From assembly GCF_900009145.1 (NCBI RefSeq), contig NZ_LN889815.1:171261-235260 (forward strand): a DNA stretch of 64,000 nt. Direction: 5' to 3'. Below the pieces are notes generated by a model that was given only the letters and a program-made list of their open reading frames with translations, searched no databases and had not been told where the DNA came from. The translations under genes and the position numbers were made by a program. Shown here one piece after another: positions 35,235 to 45,160 of the stretch; the first letter of the stretch is position 1; each line of letters starts with the position of its first letter. Source of the DNA: Planktothrix tepida PCC 9214 (GTDB taxonomy: Bacteria > Cyanobacteriota > Cyanobacteriia > Cyanobacteriales > Microcoleaceae).

Positions 35235-37069
35235 GATTGTTTAAACGACTTAAACGATTACTTCGGGCAGGATTGTTAGGATTTATTTTGTTTTCCAATT
35301 GGAATCCAACTTCACTTCTAGCAATCCCCTCTAATCCCTCAACTGATCACTTCGTTCCGATGGTTCCTTGGCAAAATGTTTCTTTACCTAATTGGAATCA
35401 GATCAGTTTTTCTAGTCTTCCTGCTATTATGTCAAGTGGTTCTTTTCAAGCTCCAACTGAAATAACGTCTCAACTGAATTATGATCCCTCTCAGAGTTGG
35501 AATGCAGGACAAACCCCGGATCAATTTTTGAAATTGGGTAACTTCCAAACTTCTTTTCAATTACAGAATTTTGATTTGAGAACCATAGCTCAATTTGTAG
35601 GTTTAGATTTAAGTTCAATCCAACTCAGCCAAATTGAACTGTTGAATTTTCAAACCTTAGAAAGTTTAGTAAAAGCTATAGTAGGTTTAGAGGAAATGCC
35701 TATTCAAGCCATCCCATTACTGCGGGATTTATTAAGCTCTCAACTGACAACAGATTTTGACCTTAATCAAACGTTAGGTGATCTGTTAAAGCAAGCGCCT
35801 TTGATTGGAAAAATAGATTTTTCGGCTTTAGATTTGAACTCCTATCGACTTGATGCAATTCCTGGTTTAGATACAACCCCATTGGGAGCCTTTCAAAATT
35901 GGCAAGCTGTCAGTCTTGATGGAATCCCTGGACTCAAAGATGTCCCTTTTTCTGAGTTCCCAAATCCGATTAGTGCTGTGGGTACAGCCGTGGGAACTGT
36001 AGACATTGCTTTTGGTACTGCTGAACAACAGCGTGATCGCACAATTAGCGGTTCAGATGTGGAAGGTTTTAGCGTCTCTTGTGAGACGGGATGCGCCCAC
36101 ATCGAATTGGCAGGCAACCCAACCGTATTGGGTAAGCAGTGGATTTCTGGCAAATCCCAACAAGTTCGCGGTGGACATGGGGCATTAGCAGCCATTAATG
36201 GAGGGATGGAACCCACAGGACGTCATCCGTTTGGGAATGGATTCAAAGTTGTAGTTTGGGATATCTCCGAGCCAGAAGGCACAGCAACTTTAGCACTATT
36301 CTTTCGGGTTTGCGTTGATGTGTTGGGTTGCACACCTTACTTTATTGGCCCTGTACCCTTTATGCAGGTTAAAGAAATGCAGCCTATCTTTTTAGGTTTG
36401 ATAGAGCCTGGAGTTAGTGCTAGTCTTTCAACCCCAACAAATGCCCTCAATCGGGGCAATCAATCAACTTTCAACACCGAATCTAGCAGAACCGACAGTG
36501 GTAGCAATCCTTTATCCTATTTGTTGCCTCAGACTCCAAGGGATTGCTCTAAGACTGATGCTGGGGTTGTGCTAGATGCCTTATCCAACGCGATTTCAGA
36601 AATTGAAGGTAATTATACATCCGTGGGAGCTTATGTCTGTGACGCGGCAGGCTCTTGCGGTCGGGGGTTAGGTTCTAAGCAATTTATGTCCTATCGCTCG
36701 GATGTCAGAACCTTGATTGCGGCTCAACCTGGTGGCAAACAATTCCTCTCCAAATTGGATCAGGGTGCTTCTGTCAATGATGATGAAATGCTGTTGTATT
36801 TTTCTCCGACTCAACAAGAGGCGTTGTTTAAAAAGGATGCCGACGCTTTGATTAATCGGGCTGCTCAGGAAATTGATCCAACAACCGGGCAACCGTTTCA
36901 GGGAAATCGGTTAATTGAGCGGGTGGCTCAAATGCACTTCGGCGGGCCTGCTATTCCGATTGATGATAGTGCCAGCGATCTCTTTAACCGTTTAACGGTC
37001 AAAAGTTATGGCTCAAAAACGGCTGCTAATTATCAACAAACACTAGAAATGATGGGCTGTTCTCTATAA
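35231..37069 (+). CDS. Exported protein with VirB1-like (transglycosylase-like) C-terminus
   Basis: 612 residues from TTG 35231, which overlaps the previous TGA and follows GAGGAGG; no better start is close. Signal peptide (LLRAGLLGFILFSNW). The first half is Leu/Gln-rich with repeat-like phrases (LSSIQLSQIELLNFQ). The middle has Gly-rich cysteine-containing beta segments. The C-terminal part (about 450-520) reads AISEIEGNYTSVGAY, then GRGLGSKQFMSYR, like the SLT fold of lytic transglycosylases (E-S-G-N and GRALGxYQF). It may open peptidoglycan for the conjugation apparatus. Confidence 0.6.
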   Translation: MRLFKRLKRLLRAGLLGFILFSNWNPTSLLAIPSNPSTDHFVPMVPWQNVSLPNWNQISFSSLPAIMSSGSFQAPTEITSQLNYDPSQSWNAGQTPDQFLKLGNFQTSFQLQNFDLRTIAQFVGLDLSSIQLSQIELLNFQTLESLVKAIVGLEEMPIQAIPLLRDLLSSQLTTDFDLNQTLGDLLKQAPLIGKIDFSALDLNSYRLDAIPGLDTTPLGAFQNWQAVSLDGIPGLKDVPFSEFPNPISAVGTAVGTVDIAFGTAEQQRDRTISGSDVEGFSVSCETGCAHIELAGNPTVLGKQWISGKSQQVRGGHGALAAINGGMEPTGRHPFGNGFKVVVWDISEPEGTATLALFFRVCVDVLGCTPYFIGPVPFMQVKEMQPIFLGLIEPGVSASLSTPTNALNRGNQSTFNTESSRTDSGSNPLSYLLPQTPRDCSKTDAGVVLDALSNAISEIEGNYTSVGAYVCDAAGSCGRGLGSKQFMSYRSDVRTLIAAQPGGKQFLSKLDQGASVNDDEMLLYFSPTQQEALFKKDADALINRAAQEIDPTTGQPFQGNRLIERVAQMHFGGPAIPIDDSASDLFNRLTVKSYGSKTAANYQQTLEMMGCSL

Positions 37070-37086
37070 AGAATAAGGAACAAAGA

Positions 37087-37689
37087 ATGGTTTTACCCTC
37101 ATTAATTTTTAGATGGAATCGAAACAAAACCCGACTTCTTATCGGCGTGAGTTTAGGCTTGATCTGCTTGAGTGTTGGATTGGTGGGATTAATGAATGCT
37201 CAAAAGCCTAATTTAGCTACATGGCAATCAGCAACTGTTGCTGCACCGCAGGAATTACTTCGCCTTGTCGTTAGACAGAATTATCCTGTTGCTGAGAATG
37301 CAACCACTTTGAAGCAAATCCAAGTTCTTCCCATTTCCACTCAGTCAAAACCACTTTATGTTTTTGATTTTCGCAGTCCTGATTTATGTGGAAGAGGAGG
37401 TTGCTTATTTGCTGTATATACTGCCACTGGAAAATCGGTTCTTCGGTTACTGTTGTCCCCCTTATCTTCTTTAAACGTCCCCTTATTTAGCGTTTCTTCT
37501 CAAACGTTGTCCGGCTACCCTTGTTTGGTTATCTCCCAACCTATTTCTCAAAATCAAAGTAATCAACTTTTCTCTTCTATTTTGAATAAAGGAGGTAATT
37601 CTCAATCCTTAATCTCGCAAAATCTGTATTGCTATTCTAGGGAAGAATTTACTCTTTTTAATCACTGGATTACTGAACATAGGAGTTAA
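37087..37689 (+). CDS. Hypothetical membrane-anchored protein
   Basis: 200 residues with an N-terminal anchor (about 15-37) and a periplasmic domain containing CGRGGCLFAVY near 107-117. Lies between the VirB1-like and coupling-protein genes with 17-bp and 2-bp gaps, so it is probably part of the conjugation machine. Not recognised. Confidence 0.6.
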   Translation: MVLPSLIFRWNRNKTRLLIGVSLGLICLSVGLVGLMNAQKPNLATWQSATVAAPQELLRLVVRQNYPVAENATTLKQIQVLPISTQSKPLYVFDFRSPDLCGRGGCLFAVYTATGKSVLRLLLSPLSSLNVPLFSVSSQTLSGYPCLVISQPISQNQSNQLFSSILNKGGNSQSLISQNLYCYSREEFTLFNHWITEHRS

Positions 37690-37691
37690 AA

Positions 37692-39545
37692 ATGTCTAAT
37701 TTATTTCAAAATAACTCAACAGTCTCCCAACCCATCACTGTTCAAGTTCCTACGATTCAAAATACGGGAACACAACTATTATCTTATTTCAAAACGCAAT
37801 CCGGCTTAACGCTTTTAGCCTGTTTAGTGGGTGTGGCGGTGTTGCAAATTTCAAGTCATGCTTCAAAAAAAGGAAAACTAGCAACATCTTATTGGGGCGG
37901 TGGTAAAGAAAAAGCGATCGCTACCCGTCAAGCGAAAAAACAAATTCTCAAACCCACTCGAAACAGTGTTGCTCTTTATATTGGGACTCCTCGTTCTCAA
38001 TACCAACAATTAAAACAAGAATGGCAGAAAGCAGGAATGCCTGTGGAAACAGAATCTTTTTTACAGAAGTGTTCAGGTTTACTCAAGCCTTCACCGACGT
38101 TATGGATACCCGATGTGCAACGGGGCATTGCCGCGATTGGTGCAGCCGGAAGCGGTAAAACATTTTCTGTTATTGACCCTTTGATTCGCTCGGCACTCGA
38201 CCAAGGTTTTCCCTTATGCTTATACGATTTCAAGTATCCTGCTCAAACTAAAAGATCCGTTGCTTATGCAATCAAACGGGGCTATACAGTACGGGTTTTT
38301 GCGCCTGGTTTTCCTGAGTCTGAAGTGTGCAATCCATTAGATTTAATTCGAGATGAAGAAGATGCAATTTCAGCAGGTCAATTGGCACAAGTGATTAGTA
38401 AAAACTTTGATAGAAGTGGCGGTACAGGTAGCAGTGATAAGTTCTTTGAAGAAGCTGGGGATAGTTTGGTTGAAGGAATTTTATTAGTGACAAAAGCGAT
38501 TGAGTCATTAACCGAAACTGATCAATATTGTGATTTAATGATGGCTCAGGCTATTTTAAGTTTGTCTGACCTTCCTACCCGATTACAAATAGCTTCTCAA
38601 AGTCAATTAAAAGTTTGGACAACTCGACCTTTATCTCAACTGATGAGTGTTAAAGATTCTGAAAAAACGGTTGCCGGAATTGTGGGAACGGCTCAACGAA
38701 TGTTTCAACGTTTTCTGAAAAGAGATTTTGTAGGAGCGTTTTGTGGTCGTACCACTCTACCGTTAGATTTGGAGGGTAAACAACTAATTATTTTTGGACT
38801 TGACCGCAATAACCGAGACATTGTTAGCCCTTTATTGGCTGCTATTTTACACATGGTTATCACTCGTAATGTTTCACGAACAACTCCTAGAACAGATCCC
38901 TTAGTTGTAGCTCTTGATGAATTACCCACACTCTATTTACCTGCTTTAGTCAATTGGTTGAATGAAAATCGTGAAGATGGATTTGTAGGGATTTTAGGAT
39001 ATCAAAATATTGCTCAATTAGAGAAAGCTTACGGGAAAGAATTATCCCGTGCTATCTTAGGAGGAACAGCAACTAAGTTTATTCTTAATCCTCAAGATCC
39101 TGAATCTGCCAAGTTATTCGCTGATTTCCTCGGAGAAACCGAGATTAAATTTACCTCTAAAAGTCGCAGTACGGGGAAGACAGGCAGTTCTCGTAGTTTC
39201 AATGACCATCATCAAAAACGCTATCTTCTTGAACCTGCACAGTTTGCCAAGATGTCTACAGGACGGGCTGTGATTATTAACCCTGCCTATCAACGGGGTC
39301 AGGAGGCTTATATTCCCCTCTATCAAAATATTAAAATTCCGGCATCTGATCAGGAAGAAATGAAATGGTCTGAGTCGAAATGGGATTTAATTCGTTCTCG
39401 GTTAATTGCCCATAAATCATCAATGGCAGAGGATGAACGCCGAAGGCAATTTGAGGAAAGAAGAGCTTTAGCTGAACAACTTTTTCCATTACCTCAAGAG
39501 AATTCATCCTCCAGTTCTACCGTTAATTTAGCCGAGATATTTTAG
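37692..39545 (+). CDS. virD4: VirD4/TraG-type coupling ATPase
   Basis: 617 residues. One N-terminal hydrophobic segment (about 32-52), Walker A GAAGSGKT (150-157), Walker B LVVALDELP (Asp409, Glu410), and the RYLLEPAQFAKM and VIINPAYQRG segments of TraG/TraD proteins. It would bring the relaxosome to the secretion channel. Only one membrane segment is clear, where many family members have two. Confidence 0.87.
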   Translation: MSNLFQNNSTVSQPITVQVPTIQNTGTQLLSYFKTQSGLTLLACLVGVAVLQISSHASKKGKLATSYWGGGKEKAIATRQAKKQILKPTRNSVALYIGTPRSQYQQLKQEWQKAGMPVETESFLQKCSGLLKPSPTLWIPDVQRGIAAIGAAGSGKTFSVIDPLIRSALDQGFPLCLYDFKYPAQTKRSVAYAIKRGYTVRVFAPGFPESEVCNPLDLIRDEEDAISAGQLAQVISKNFDRSGGTGSSDKFFEEAGDSLVEGILLVTKAIESLTETDQYCDLMMAQAILSLSDLPTRLQIASQSQLKVWTTRPLSQLMSVKDSEKTVAGIVGTAQRMFQRFLKRDFVGAFCGRTTLPLDLEGKQLIIFGLDRNNRDIVSPLLAAILHMVITRNVSRTTPRTDPLVVALDELPTLYLPALVNWLNENREDGFVGILGYQNIAQLEKAYGKELSRAILGGTATKFILNPQDPESAKLFADFLGETEIKFTSKSRSTGKTGSSRSFNDHHQKRYLLEPAQFAKMSTGRAVIINPAYQRGQEAYIPLYQNIKIPASDQEEMKWSESKWDLIRSRLIAHKSSMAEDERRRQFEERRALAEQLFPLPQENSSSSSTVNLAEIF

Positions 39546-39554
39546 GAGATTCGC

Positions 39555-39854
39555 ATGAGTTTTTTAGCCCAACATTCTCTTTGGTTTACAGAACTTGAAA
39601 AAGCCAGTCAGTTACCTGCTTTCAAACAGGATTATCTACCTAATGTTATTGAAGTGATCGATCAATTTGGTGTTTTGTTTGGAGTAGCATTTGGTGTGCC
39701 TTATGAAGAAGAACGTCCTCGAAATCTGGAAAGTGAATTTATCGCTTGGTACTTAGATGGAGAATTAGCTTTATTTTACACTAAAGACCAAATTTTGGTA
39801 GATCGACTGTTTCAAATGGCACTCAATCCTCAAATCTTTATAAAAGCAAGATAA
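39555..39854 (+). CDS. Hypothetical protein, 99 aa
   Basis: Soluble, acidic, not recognised. AGGAG lies before the ATG, 9 bp after the coupling-protein stop. Trp/Tyr-rich middle (FIAWYLDGELALFYTKD). Probably a small cofactor of the transfer machinery by position only. Confidence 0.55.
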   Translation: MSFLAQHSLWFTELEKASQLPAFKQDYLPNVIEVIDQFGVLFGVAFGVPYEEERPRNLESEFIAWYLDGELALFYTKDQILVDRLFQMALNPQIFIKAR

Positions 39855-39866
39855 GGAGGCTTAAAA

Positions 39867-41405
39867 ATGACAGGAATTATTGGTACAATTTCCCCAGGGG
39901 AAGCTACAGCGTTGCAGAGTTCTTTTCTACGTTTGTTAGAACAATTGATTGAAACAACTGAAAATCAACTTAAAGAAAAACGTGCTGTAGGTCTTTCAAT
40001 TTTTAAGCAAGAAAAACTAATTTATGGAAATCAAGACCACCAGTTCAAGAATGAAATAACTGGGTTAGAAGGGCAGTTACTTCATCCGAATTTGCTACAA
40101 CAGCTAGAGCAACTTAAAAATACTCCTTCTGGAGGTATAGTGGAGGGTGCTTCTTCCCTACGAGTTGAATTGGAAGGGCGTGTAATTTTACAATCGGATG
40201 CTGATGGAAAAGTGATGATTAATGAGCTTTATGGATCTTCTGCAATCTCATCTAAAAATAGCCCTAATCCCATGAAAGACCAAGTAGAAGAGTTAGCGAA
40301 AGGATTTGCAGGCTTGACTGACCCACCCCTCTCAACACCTCCTCTCAACTTCAAGTCGAGAACTCCTGAGCAAATGTCAAGATTAACTCAAGAATTGGCT
40401 GAAGGTAGAAATGGGTCAGCTTCTCCAATTTCATTGACTAAAGCAGATGAACAATCTAAAGCTGAAAAATCTTCTAATTTTTCTTCTCAAAAACCAGAGT
40501 CGAGTCCGTCAATAGAACGAGGATTTGAGCGTGTTCAACGCAGTTTAGAAGAATTCCCTGATAGTCCCACAAAACGCTTAATTTCTACTTACACACAAGA
40601 TCTGCAAACGTTGTTAAAATTAGCTGAGTCTCAACAAAACCAAATTCACGATTTACAACATTCTTTACGTTCCCTCAGCCACGAAATTCAACAGCAGCGT
40701 TTGGCAAAATCTCACCGTCCCTCCAGGTGGCAACAAGCTAAACTGGCGTTTAACTCAACTTGGAAACAATGGAAGCATTGGCGACAACAGCATCAAGCTG
40801 CCGTTAGTCTTTATCGGTTTTATACTCAATCTCCGGTTAAGGAATATCAAGAAATTCAATTTAACCAGTATCGCCTTCAAAAAGAAGGAAAATACTTTAC
40901 TTTAAGTAACTCTTCAGGTCAAGCCATCATGCAATTCCAGATGAATTCTTTAGGGATTTCAATTCAATCTAGCACGGTTAACATTAACTCCCAAACTGCT
41001 AAAGATTTGAAACAGTTCGCTCAACAGCAACGCCGAGGAGAAGAACCGACTGGTGCTTTTTCTCGCTTAGGAACTCAAGAGGCAGTAGCAGAAATTGAAT
41101 CTTATATTCGAGCTAAAAAAATTGCCTTTCAACTGCTGAAGTATGCCCATTCTCAAGGTCAAGATGTCACCCTAGATGGCCAATTTTCCTATCAATGGGT
41201 GGCTCAATTGAATGGTGAGGTACAAATTCGGGCTAAAGATGGTCGAGATTTAATTTTATCTCAATCAGGACATCAAATCTTTTGCAAAATGAGTGAAAAA
41301 GATTTTAATTACTTTGAGAAGGCTTTAGAACAGTTACGTTCTCATCCTGCATCATTAGCCACAAAATCTCAGCACTCCAAAAATCAGAATCATTTAGAGT
41401 TGTAA
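39867..41405 (+). CDS. Hypothetical coiled-coil protein, 512 aa
   Basis: Not recognised. Residues 10-110 are helical; 120-220 is Ser/Pro-rich and probably unstructured; 240-285 is a coiled coil (LLKLAESQQNQIHDLQHSLR). The C-terminal third (about 315-490) alternates strands and helices (EIQFNQYRLQKEGKYFTLSN; DGRDLILSQSGHQIFCKM). I looked for relaxase HUH or Tyr motifs and saw none. Starts 12 bp after the previous stop, behind AGGAGG. Confidence 0.6.
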   Translation: MTGIIGTISPGEATALQSSFLRLLEQLIETTENQLKEKRAVGLSIFKQEKLIYGNQDHQFKNEITGLEGQLLHPNLLQQLEQLKNTPSGGIVEGASSLRVELEGRVILQSDADGKVMINELYGSSAISSKNSPNPMKDQVEELAKGFAGLTDPPLSTPPLNFKSRTPEQMSRLTQELAEGRNGSASPISLTKADEQSKAEKSSNFSSQKPESSPSIERGFERVQRSLEEFPDSPTKRLISTYTQDLQTLLKLAESQQNQIHDLQHSLRSLSHEIQQQRLAKSHRPSRWQQAKLAFNSTWKQWKHWRQQHQAAVSLYRFYTQSPVKEYQEIQFNQYRLQKEGKYFTLSNSSGQAIMQFQMNSLGISIQSSTVNINSQTAKDLKQFAQQQRRGEEPTGAFSRLGTQEAVAEIESYIRAKKIAFQLLKYAHSQGQDVTLDGQFSYQWVAQLNGEVQIRAKDGRDLILSQSGHQIFCKMSEKDFNYFEKALEQLRSHPASLATKSQHSKNQNHLEL

Positions 41406-41428
41406 TTTTTTGAATACAAAGAGGAAAA

Positions 41429-43375
41429 ATGGTTAAACTTTTACTGATAGAATCTCCAGGAAAACTCAAAAAACTAAGTCAAATTTTAGGCTCAGGTTGG
41501 ATTGTTAAAGCGAGTTTGGGGCATATTCGGGAGTTAGCTAATGATGGAGAAGATGCTCTAGGGTTTGAGCTTGATGGCGAGTGTATTTATTGTCGCTATC
41601 AATTGAGAAGTTCCCGCACTCAAGCCATTCTTAAGGAACTTCGGCAAGCTGTTAAACAAGCCACAGAGGTGTATATCGCCACTGATCCGGATCGAGAAGG
41701 GGAAACCATTGGCTGGCATTTGCAACAGGAATTGCGCTTAAAACAGCCTTACCGAGTGACTTATACAGAGATTACGCCGGATGCGGTTAGGGCAGCGATC
41801 GCCTGTCCTAAAACTCTAGACCTCAACTTAATTGCCGCAGGTCGTGCTAGAGATTGTCTGGATAAGTTAGTGGGTTATAAAGGCAGCAAACATCTGGTTT
41901 GGGCTCTAAATAATGGTGCTAAATCAATGGGGCGAGTGCAAAGCTCAACCCTGCATTTGCTGTGTCAGCGAGAGCAAGAAATTCGGGATTTTGTACCTCA
42001 AGATTATTGGTCAATTTGGGTTGTTTATTCAGAAGGATTTAAAGCTTTTTATCGTAGTAGTTTGAACCCCACAACGGCAGAAAAGGCAGATACACCAGAT
42101 GATGCCAAAACCGAACCGGAACCTTATGTAGAATCAGAGCGAGTAACTTCTGCCCAGGAGCAAGAGCGATTAGTGGCGATCGCTAAAACCTATCCCCACA
42201 AAAGCGTTCAAGTTGAGCAAAAAACAATTCATCAATCTCCACCCCCTGCTTTCACAACCTCCAGCCTTCAGCAATCTGCCGGAGTCAAGTTGCGATTTTC
42301 TCCAGAATTGACGATGAAAGTGGCTCAATCCTTGTATGAAAAGGGTTACATCACCTATATGCGGACTGATTCGGTAGCCTTATCAGAACTATTTTGTGGA
42401 ACCGTGCGGCAATATTTAGAGCAGCACGATCCTGATAATGTACCTGATCAAGTAGCTCGGCATCGTTCTCAGAAGAACTCCCAAGAAGCTCATGAAGCAA
42501 TTCGTCCTACCCAGGTTCAGCAATTAGCTGAATCTCTCTCAAACCAACTCAGCGCTGATGAGGTGCGGTTGTATGAATTAATTTGGAATCGAGCAGTCGC
42601 GTCTCAATGTCGTCCGGCTCAACTGGCTAAAACTCGCATCGTTACTCAATCGGGTTCTGCATTTTGGGAAGCTCGGGGTCAAGTCTTAGTTTTCCCAGGT
42701 TATACCGTTTACTGGAATAATATCAGTTCGGATCATCAACTACCTGCGATTAAATCAGGGCAGAATTTGATTTTACAAGAAGTAGGTGCAGAGCAAAAAC
42801 AAACTCAACCCCCACCTCGTTATAGCGAACCTAAGCTGGTGCAATGGATGGAGAAAAAGGGGATTGGCCGACCCAGTACCTATTCTCCTACCATTAAAAC
42901 GTTGAAGGAACGTGAATATGTGCAACTCTTCAAAAGTAAATTACAACCCACTCCATTAGGTTTAGAATTGGATGCTTTTTTAGAGAAAGTTTTACCGGAT
43001 TTAATTACTGCTGAATTTACGGCAAAGATGGAGCAGGATTTAGATGCAATAGCCACTGGAAAACTGAATTGGGAGCGTTATTTAATCGATTGGAATCGGG
43101 AGTATTTTGCTCCTGCTTTAAAACAAGCGATCGCTAAACTTTCCCAATTTCAATCTAGTTCACCTGTTCGTTCTATTCCTAAACTCAAAACTCACGAAGT
43201 TACTGAGATTAAGTGTCCTCAGTGTGACAAGTTCATGGTAAAAGTTCCCTCGAAATCGCCAAAAGTAAAAGCTGGGCATTTTTTGAGTTGTGATTCTCAT
43301 CAAAATGGCTGTGGTGTTGTGATGTTTAAAAATGAAAAAACGGGTTCCTATCAGTTACCCTATTCCCAACGTTAG
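41429..43375 (+). CDS. topA: DNA topoisomerase I (type IA)
   Basis: 648 residues. TOPRIM parts LLLIESPGK (Glu8) and YIATDPDREGE, the active-site tyrosine in YITYMRTDS (Tyr310), KKGIGRPSTYSPTI, and one C-terminal zinc-finger-like Cys set (KCPQCDKF, then CDSHQNGCG). Relaxes negative supercoils by cutting one strand. It is shorter than chromosomal TopA (fewer zinc domains) and lies in a conjugation operon, so it is a plasmid-borne enzyme for transfer or replication. Confidence 0.93.
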   Translation: MVKLLLIESPGKLKKLSQILGSGWIVKASLGHIRELANDGEDALGFELDGECIYCRYQLRSSRTQAILKELRQAVKQATEVYIATDPDREGETIGWHLQQELRLKQPYRVTYTEITPDAVRAAIACPKTLDLNLIAAGRARDCLDKLVGYKGSKHLVWALNNGAKSMGRVQSSTLHLLCQREQEIRDFVPQDYWSIWVVYSEGFKAFYRSSLNPTTAEKADTPDDAKTEPEPYVESERVTSAQEQERLVAIAKTYPHKSVQVEQKTIHQSPPPAFTTSSLQQSAGVKLRFSPELTMKVAQSLYEKGYITYMRTDSVALSELFCGTVRQYLEQHDPDNVPDQVARHRSQKNSQEAHEAIRPTQVQQLAESLSNQLSADEVRLYELIWNRAVASQCRPAQLAKTRIVTQSGSAFWEARGQVLVFPGYTVYWNNISSDHQLPAIKSGQNLILQEVGAEQKQTQPPPRYSEPKLVQWMEKKGIGRPSTYSPTIKTLKEREYVQLFKSKLQPTPLGLELDAFLEKVLPDLITAEFTAKMEQDLDAIATGKLNWERYLIDWNREYFAPALKQAIAKLSQFQSSSPVRSIPKLKTHEVTEIKCPQCDKFMVKVPSKSPKVKAGHFLSCDSHQNGCGVVMFKNEKTGSYQLPYSQR

Positions 43376-43421
43376 TCTGCATCTTAATCTTAGACAAATC
43401 TTGAAACTTAAGAGGTGTTCT

Positions 43422-44474
43422 ATGACTAGAAAAAGAAGTAGTTACAACAAAAATATTAGCAGTGAACAAGAAGATCACTTTCTTTTAAACGAGGACAATG
43501 ATAGTACACCAGATGATAACAGTTTCACTGAATCGAATTCTGCTTTGTCTAATTCAGTTAACACAGATAGTTTAAAATTGGAGAATACAGAGATGATTTC
43601 TAACCCTTCTTTGACAGAAATAGAGTCTGATATTCCTTCAATCAATCTACATTTTGTCAGTAGTCATCGCAGTAAGGATGGGAAAAGTTTCTTTGTGAAA
43701 ACGGTAGCTCATTACTGCGAAAGTCAAGGAAAACCGATTATTTTAGTTGATTGTGATCGGACAAATCCTGATGTCTCTAATGTTTATAAACAAGCCGAAC
43801 GAGTATTTTTTTCAGAAAATCGAGAAACCGAAAATGAACCTGATGCTATTTTAGAATGGGCTATGGAAAGAAATTTACCTGTCCTGATTAATTTACCAGG
43901 TTCGGTGCATGAACTCGTGACAGCATGGATAGACCGAACACTTGTACCTATTATTGTAGAAAATGCTTCCTTAAGGGGTGATGCTCGTCCTGAAGTCAAT
44001 GTCCAAATTTATAACTGGTATTTATGCAATGGAGAACAGCCGAGTTTAAATCTTTTCCTAGAAAGTTTAAACTATTTCGGAGGATGTGTACAACATATTT
44101 TAGTCCGAAACTATGGATTAAGCAGTAATTGGAAGTTGCTGGAAGATTGTGAGGATTTAAAAAGATTTAGCTATTCAAATACAACTCAGCCGCAAGAATC
44201 ATCCTCCTCTAATTGTGATGATGTTCAAATCAAAGATAGACATGGTTTACCCATTAAAAAAGTTCTACAAATTGACTTACCTTCTTTGTCTACTCAAGAG
44301 CGAAATCGCTTGAACCGGGAGGAGTTAACGTTTGCTCAGACTCTTGTGAAGCCGTCTTCAAATGGTTTAACGCCAGAAGGTTATAAAGCTTGGCCAATTT
44401 GGTCACGGCAACGTATTGTCGATTTTCTCAAAAAAGCATCAGTTGCATTGGATAGTACACAATTATGGGTATAA
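43422..44474 (+). CDS. Deviant P-loop protein, ParA/TraL-like
   Basis: 350 residues from ATG 43422 behind AGAGG; earlier in-frame starts lie inside topA. After an acidic low-complexity N-terminus (about 1-65), INLHFVSSHRSKDGKSFFVKTVA sits where a ParA-type P-loop would be, with KDGKS in place of GGVGKT/S, followed by KPIILVDCDRTNPDVSNVYK, like the VD-x-D-P/TNP segment of TraL/StbB proteins. This suggests a conjugation or plasmid-stability ATPase with a modified nucleotide site. The last 10 bp overlap the next gene. Confidence 0.6.
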   Translation: MTRKRSSYNKNISSEQEDHFLLNEDNDSTPDDNSFTESNSALSNSVNTDSLKLENTEMISNPSLTEIESDIPSINLHFVSSHRSKDGKSFFVKTVAHYCESQGKPIILVDCDRTNPDVSNVYKQAERVFFSENRETENEPDAILEWAMERNLPVLINLPGSVHELVTAWIDRTLVPIIVENASLRGDARPEVNVQIYNWYLCNGEQPSLNLFLESLNYFGGCVQHILVRNYGLSSNWKLLEDCEDLKRFSYSNTTQPQESSSSNCDDVQIKDRHGLPIKKVLQIDLPSLSTQERNRLNREELTFAQTLVKPSSNGLTPEGYKAWPIWSRQRIVDFLKKASVALDSTQLWV

Positions 44475-45154
44475 ATCAATCTCAAACAACAGCAGCTTCG
44501 GAGCTACAACAAACTCTTTTGGATCGGTTGCTAGCAGATAAGGACGAAGCATTTAAACGCAAAGTATTGGATTATGTTCAACTCACGGAGTTAAGCCCTG
44601 ATGATCCTGCCATTATTATGGCGATTTTAACGGGGAACTTAGCTTTTCTATTGGAGGATGCTCCAGCTTCCTTTGACCATCTATTTCAACAGTGGGCCGC
44701 AGAGATTCAACGAGCTTTGCATTTAGCGGAGAAGCTAGTCGTGGAACGCCAGAAATCAGCAATTGCCGATGCTGCTAAGGAATTAGTTCGTTCTACAGAA
44801 TCAACCCCTCCCAGGCGTTTGTTTGCGTGTTTGGTTCCGGCTGCTGGCGTATTACTCGGTGCTATTGGCATTGGTGTTTTTCTGGGGTTAACTGTTCCTG
44901 CTTTTTTACAAGGTGGCTACACCAGCAAAACGTTAACGCAGCAAGAGGCTGAAGTTTTACGTTGGGCCCAGTCTTCTGAAGGTAAATTTGCTCGTAATTT
45001 AATGGAGTGGAATCGAGATTACCTTAGACAAAAAGCTTGTGAACGAGATGCTCAAGAGTTAAATGCTCATTTGAAGTGGGGGTCGCGCACTGCTGTAAGT
45101 GGTTACTGTTTTCTTTGGGTGACTCCACCGGAAAAAAGAAAATTCCTTGATTAG
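44465..45154 (+). CDS. Hypothetical protein with one membrane segment
   Basis: 229 residues. Helical N-terminus (about 1-115), one hydrophobic segment (about 122-150), and a polar C-terminus with WAQSSEGKFARNLMEWNRDYL. It resembles a cyanobacterial plasmid family listed as DUF6753, from memory and with low certainty. Last gene of the rightward conjugation run; overlaps the P-loop gene by 10 bp and converges on the next gene. Confidence 0.55.
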   Translation: MGINQSQTTAASELQQTLLDRLLADKDEAFKRKVLDYVQLTELSPDDPAIIMAILTGNLAFLLEDAPASFDHLFQQWAAEIQRALHLAEKLVVERQKSAIADAAKELVRSTESTPPRRLFACLVPAAGVLLGAIGIGVFLGLTVPAFLQGGYTSKTLTQQEAEVLRWAQSSEGKFARNLMEWNRDYLRQKACERDAQELNAHLKWGSRTAVSGYCFLWVTPPEKRKFLD

Positions 45155-45160
45155 CCAAAA

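Noticed and set aside
39867..41405. The 512-residue protein as the missing relaxase
   Set aside because: No HUH metal triad, no catalytic Tyr context, and no MobA/TraI-like layout was seen.
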